The notes under the pieces: model-generated
Seen by the model: the letters and a program-made list of their open reading frames with translations, nothing else
The model's database searches: none
Told to the model about the DNA's origin: nothing
Made by a program: the position numbers and the translations under genes
Shown: positions 4,772 to 6,255 of the stretch, piece by piece
Position numbering within the stretch: position 1 is the first letter of the stretch
How the letters are laid out: every line of letters begins with the position of its first letter
Assembly: GCA_011322515.1 (NCBI GenBank)
Contig: DRMS01000445.1
Coordinates: forward strand, 1 to 6,255
From: Leucothrix mucor
Lineage (GTDB): Bacteria; Pseudomonadota; Gammaproteobacteria; Thiotrichales; Thiotrichaceae
Length of the DNA: 6,255 bases
Direction of reading: 5' to 3'

Positions 4772-5311
4772 CTAATGTTCTTTTTTATTATCACCATGAC
4801 TATGCGTCAAATAAAGCGCCAAACCAAGCAACGCGATACCACCTGCAAAATATAAAAGATCCAGTGGTGTATCAAATTTCATATTAAGTGCATGCTCAAA
4901 GTAGCGCACGATTAATATCATTAAAATAACTTTAGCCAAACGGTTTTTAAGGTCATCTAGCGTGTTAATAATTAAAATCTTTGATGCACCTTCGTTATCT
5001 TCAGCGACATCAATTTTACTAATAAATAATTCATATAAACCCAGCGCAAAGATCAGTAGAACGGTTGCTAATAAATAGCCATCAATAATTTCAACCACAT
5101 GCTTAATGGTTTCAGCACGCAGTTCAATACGCGCCTCGGCAGACAGTGATGGAGAAATATAGTCTCCTAAATGACTCACCATAATCCACGCATCCACGCT
5201 TGACATATACAGCACCGCAGCCGCCGACATAAGACTGACTAGCACCGCTGCGATTACCATTAAACGGCTATTCCATAAAAAACTTTCAAATATGCGCTCT
5301 AATAATTTCAA
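4772..5311 (-). CDS. yqhA: YqhA / UPF0114 family membrane protein
   Basis: This is a small integral inner-membrane protein of unknown function. The 179 residues contain about four hydrophobic segments: 18-36, 81-94, about 126-136, and 152-168. The family signature region YELFISKIDVAEDNEG (92-107), followed by LDDLKNRLAKVILMILIVRYFEHAL, matches E. coli YqhA (YENFVSQLDISENKE, then SLKNKVAASIVAISSIHLL). The chosen start is TTG at 5311, because AGGGG lies 6 bases upstream and the resulting N-terminus (MKLLERIFESFLWNSRL) matches the family start; the first ATG would remove 17 conserved residues. It lies 9 bases downstream of tilS, so the two are probably cotranscribed. The C-terminus ends in a short His/Lys-rich tail (HSHGDNKKEH). 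No function should be assumed. Confidence 0.87.
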   Translation of the reverse strand: MKLLERIFESFLWNSRLMVIAAVLVSLMSAAAVLYMSSVDAWIMVSHLGDYISPSLSAEARIELRAETIKHVVEIIDGYLLATVLLIFALGLYELFISKIDVAEDNEGASKILIINTLDDLKNRLAKVILMILIVRYFEHALNMKFDTPLDLLYFAGGIALLGLALYLTHSHGDNKKEH

Positions 5312-5317
5312 TTCTTT

Positions 5318-5322
5318 CCCCT
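5318..5322 (-). promoter_or_regulatory. ribosome binding site of yqhA overlapping the tilS stop codon
   Basis: On the minus strand the sequence reads TAGGGGAAAGAATTG: the tilS stop TAG, the AGGGG Shine-Dalgarno sharing its last two bases, six spacer bases, then the TTG start. This decides the yqhA start and suggests translational coupling with tilS. Confidence 0.7.
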
Positions 5323-6255
5323 AATTTTTGAATACGATAAATACTAATTTATTGTCGATGTATATTAATGGAATACGATCCCGTTCCCAAGTGGGTATAT
5401 GCATTTCTTGAAAGATTTTTTTCAGACTCTGAGTGTGTTTTCTTTGCGCTTGATAAATCTTTTCTCCACCTTGACGAAAACGCACCTCTACTTTGTGATT
5501 ATGCTTTACCAACAGGGCATCAATCCCTTCTAATTGATCACTTTTTAATATCCTATTTAAGCAGTGAAGTTGCAAGGGCTGGTTGGTATCCCAATGAATT
5601 ATTTGTTGCGTATTATGTGGTGTGAGAGGGGCTATTGCATAAAGATCACCTTGATGACGGCGCACCTCTACCCCTTGCCAATGCACACAAGGCATTGCTG
5701 ATTGCCCTGCATTTAATACATCCGATAAAATATGATGGAGCTTTTTTTCTGAGGGGGCAAGGAAACCTTTTTGATCAATAAAATAGCGAATGATAGCTTT
5801 GCGACGCGCTAATGATAGTTGCTTTAATTTTTTAATTGATAGCGTTCCACTGCGCTTACCTACGAGTACGGGTAAATCCTGCCGCAAGTATTCTGTTAAT
5901 AAATTTTTTGCCTCTGCCTGATGGTGTGCTGCTCGTGCTAATAGTTGGTTGATACTTTTCCAACGATTTTTTAAGCGCGGGATAATAGCATGGCGTAAGA
6001 AATTACGATCAAAACATTGATCCTGATTGCTAGGGTCTTCGATAGTGTCTAGTTTATGCTGTTGTGCATACTGCTCTAATGACTCCCGTGACTGATCTAA
6101 TAAGGGACGCATATGCTGACCACTAGCAAAATCACTTATCACAGGCATAGCTGCTAAGCCATTAATACCCGCGCCACGAAATAATTGCACCAATAAGGTC
6201 TCCGCTTGATCATCCTGATGATGTGCCGTAACTAGCATCTCATCCTGCTGAATCC
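5321..6255 (-). CDS. tilS: tRNA(Ile)-lysidine synthetase, 5' end outside window
   Basis: TilS attaches lysine to C34 of the CAU-anticodon tRNA(Ile) using ATP, so that it reads AUA codons; it is essential in most bacteria. The frame is open to the window edge, and about 310 residues are visible. The SGGxDS ATP-binding loop lies outside. Visible landmarks are LVTAHHQDDQAETLL (the second conserved N-terminal-domain motif), FRGAGINGLAAM, RPLL, and DPSNQDQCFDRNFLRHAIIP, then the middle domain with LSLARRKAIIRYFI. The C-terminal domain follows, with VRFRQGGEKIYQ and SLKKIFQEMHIPTWERDRIPLIY. Compared with E. coli TilS as I recall it, the protein stops about 20-25 residues early (KLVFIVFKN), directly before the yqhA ribosome site; the lost part is the variable end. 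The ATG at 6238 is internal, since similarity (QQDEMLVTAHH) continues upstream of it. Confidence 0.95.
   Translation of the reverse strand, partial: IQQDEMLVTAHHQDDQAETLLVQLFRGAGINGLAAMPVISDFASGQHMRPLLDQSRESLEQYAQQHKLDTIEDPSNQDQCFDRNFLRHAIIPRLKNRWKSINQLLARAAHHQAEAKNLLTEYLRQDLPVLVGKRSGTLSIKKLKQLSLARRKAIIRYFIDQKGFLAPSEKKLHHILSDVLNAGQSAMPCVHWQGVEVRRHQGDLYAIAPLTPHNTQQIIHWDTNQPLQLHCLNRILKSDQLEGIDALLVKHNHKVEVRFRQGGEKIYQAQRKHTQSLKKIFQEMHIPTWERDRIPLIYIDNKLVFIVFKN

Noticed and set aside
4609..4797. Minus-strand ORF of 62 codons downstream of yqhA
   Set aside because: Composed of foldback and repeat sequence plus the tail of yqhA in another frame.
5368..5625. Plus-strand ORF of 85 codons opposite tilS
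   Set aside because: Antisense shadow of the conserved TilS C-terminal domain.

Overview
The window is AT-rich chromosomal DNA that looks gammaproteobacterial. This rests on the close resemblance of the GalE, YajR, Zur, YqhA (UPF0114) and TilS products to enterobacterial proteins recalled from memory. The genus cannot be fixed; the density of small palindromic repeats would suit a repeat-rich sulfur- or methane-oxidising gammaproteobacterium, but that is only a guess.

Layout. Positions 1-456 hold the 3' end of galE (UDP-glucose 4-epimerase), followed by a short hairpin. Positions 488-762 (minus) hold a decayed C-terminal remnant of an ISL3-family transposase with two frameshifts. Positions 770-1531 (minus) encode a LIV-1-like ZIP metal transporter, divergent from a Fur-family regulator of the Zur type at 1814-2266 (plus). 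Between them lie two similar palindromes spaced 21 bp apart (1577-1614), a good candidate metalloregulator operator. Two near-identical foldback elements of about 160 bp lie in direct orientation on either side of zur. The first sits between the operator and zur; the second begins at the base after the zur stop codon and itself carries a 100-bp insertion. Positions 2525-2855 contain only a possible 28-codon ORF. A YajR-type MFS transporter follows (2856-4205, plus).

The convergent gap 4206-4771 is a nest of small palindromic elements. It holds a 168-bp element with 23-bp terminal inverted repeats and a perfect 8-bp target duplication, carrying a nested palindromic repeat. It also holds a third foldback element that shares the core of the zur-flanking copies but has different ends, and that element sits between the arms of another inverted repeat. 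The window ends with a minus-strand pair, tilS (5' end outside the window) and yqhA/UPF0114. The yqhA ribosome binding site overlaps the tilS stop codon and its start codon is TTG.

How the genes work together. The ZIP transporter and Zur form a plausible zinc-homeostasis pair: Zur with zinc bound would shut off zinc uptake through the paired operator. The foldback insertion next to zur has probably altered its 5' untranslated region, and possibly its promoter and the 3' end of its coding region. The other genes are housekeeping or poorly characterised and show no pathway link to one another. I see no defence system, CRISPR array, RNA gene or prophage. The unusual content of the window is its mobile-repeat architecture and the zinc-regulatory locus embedded in it.
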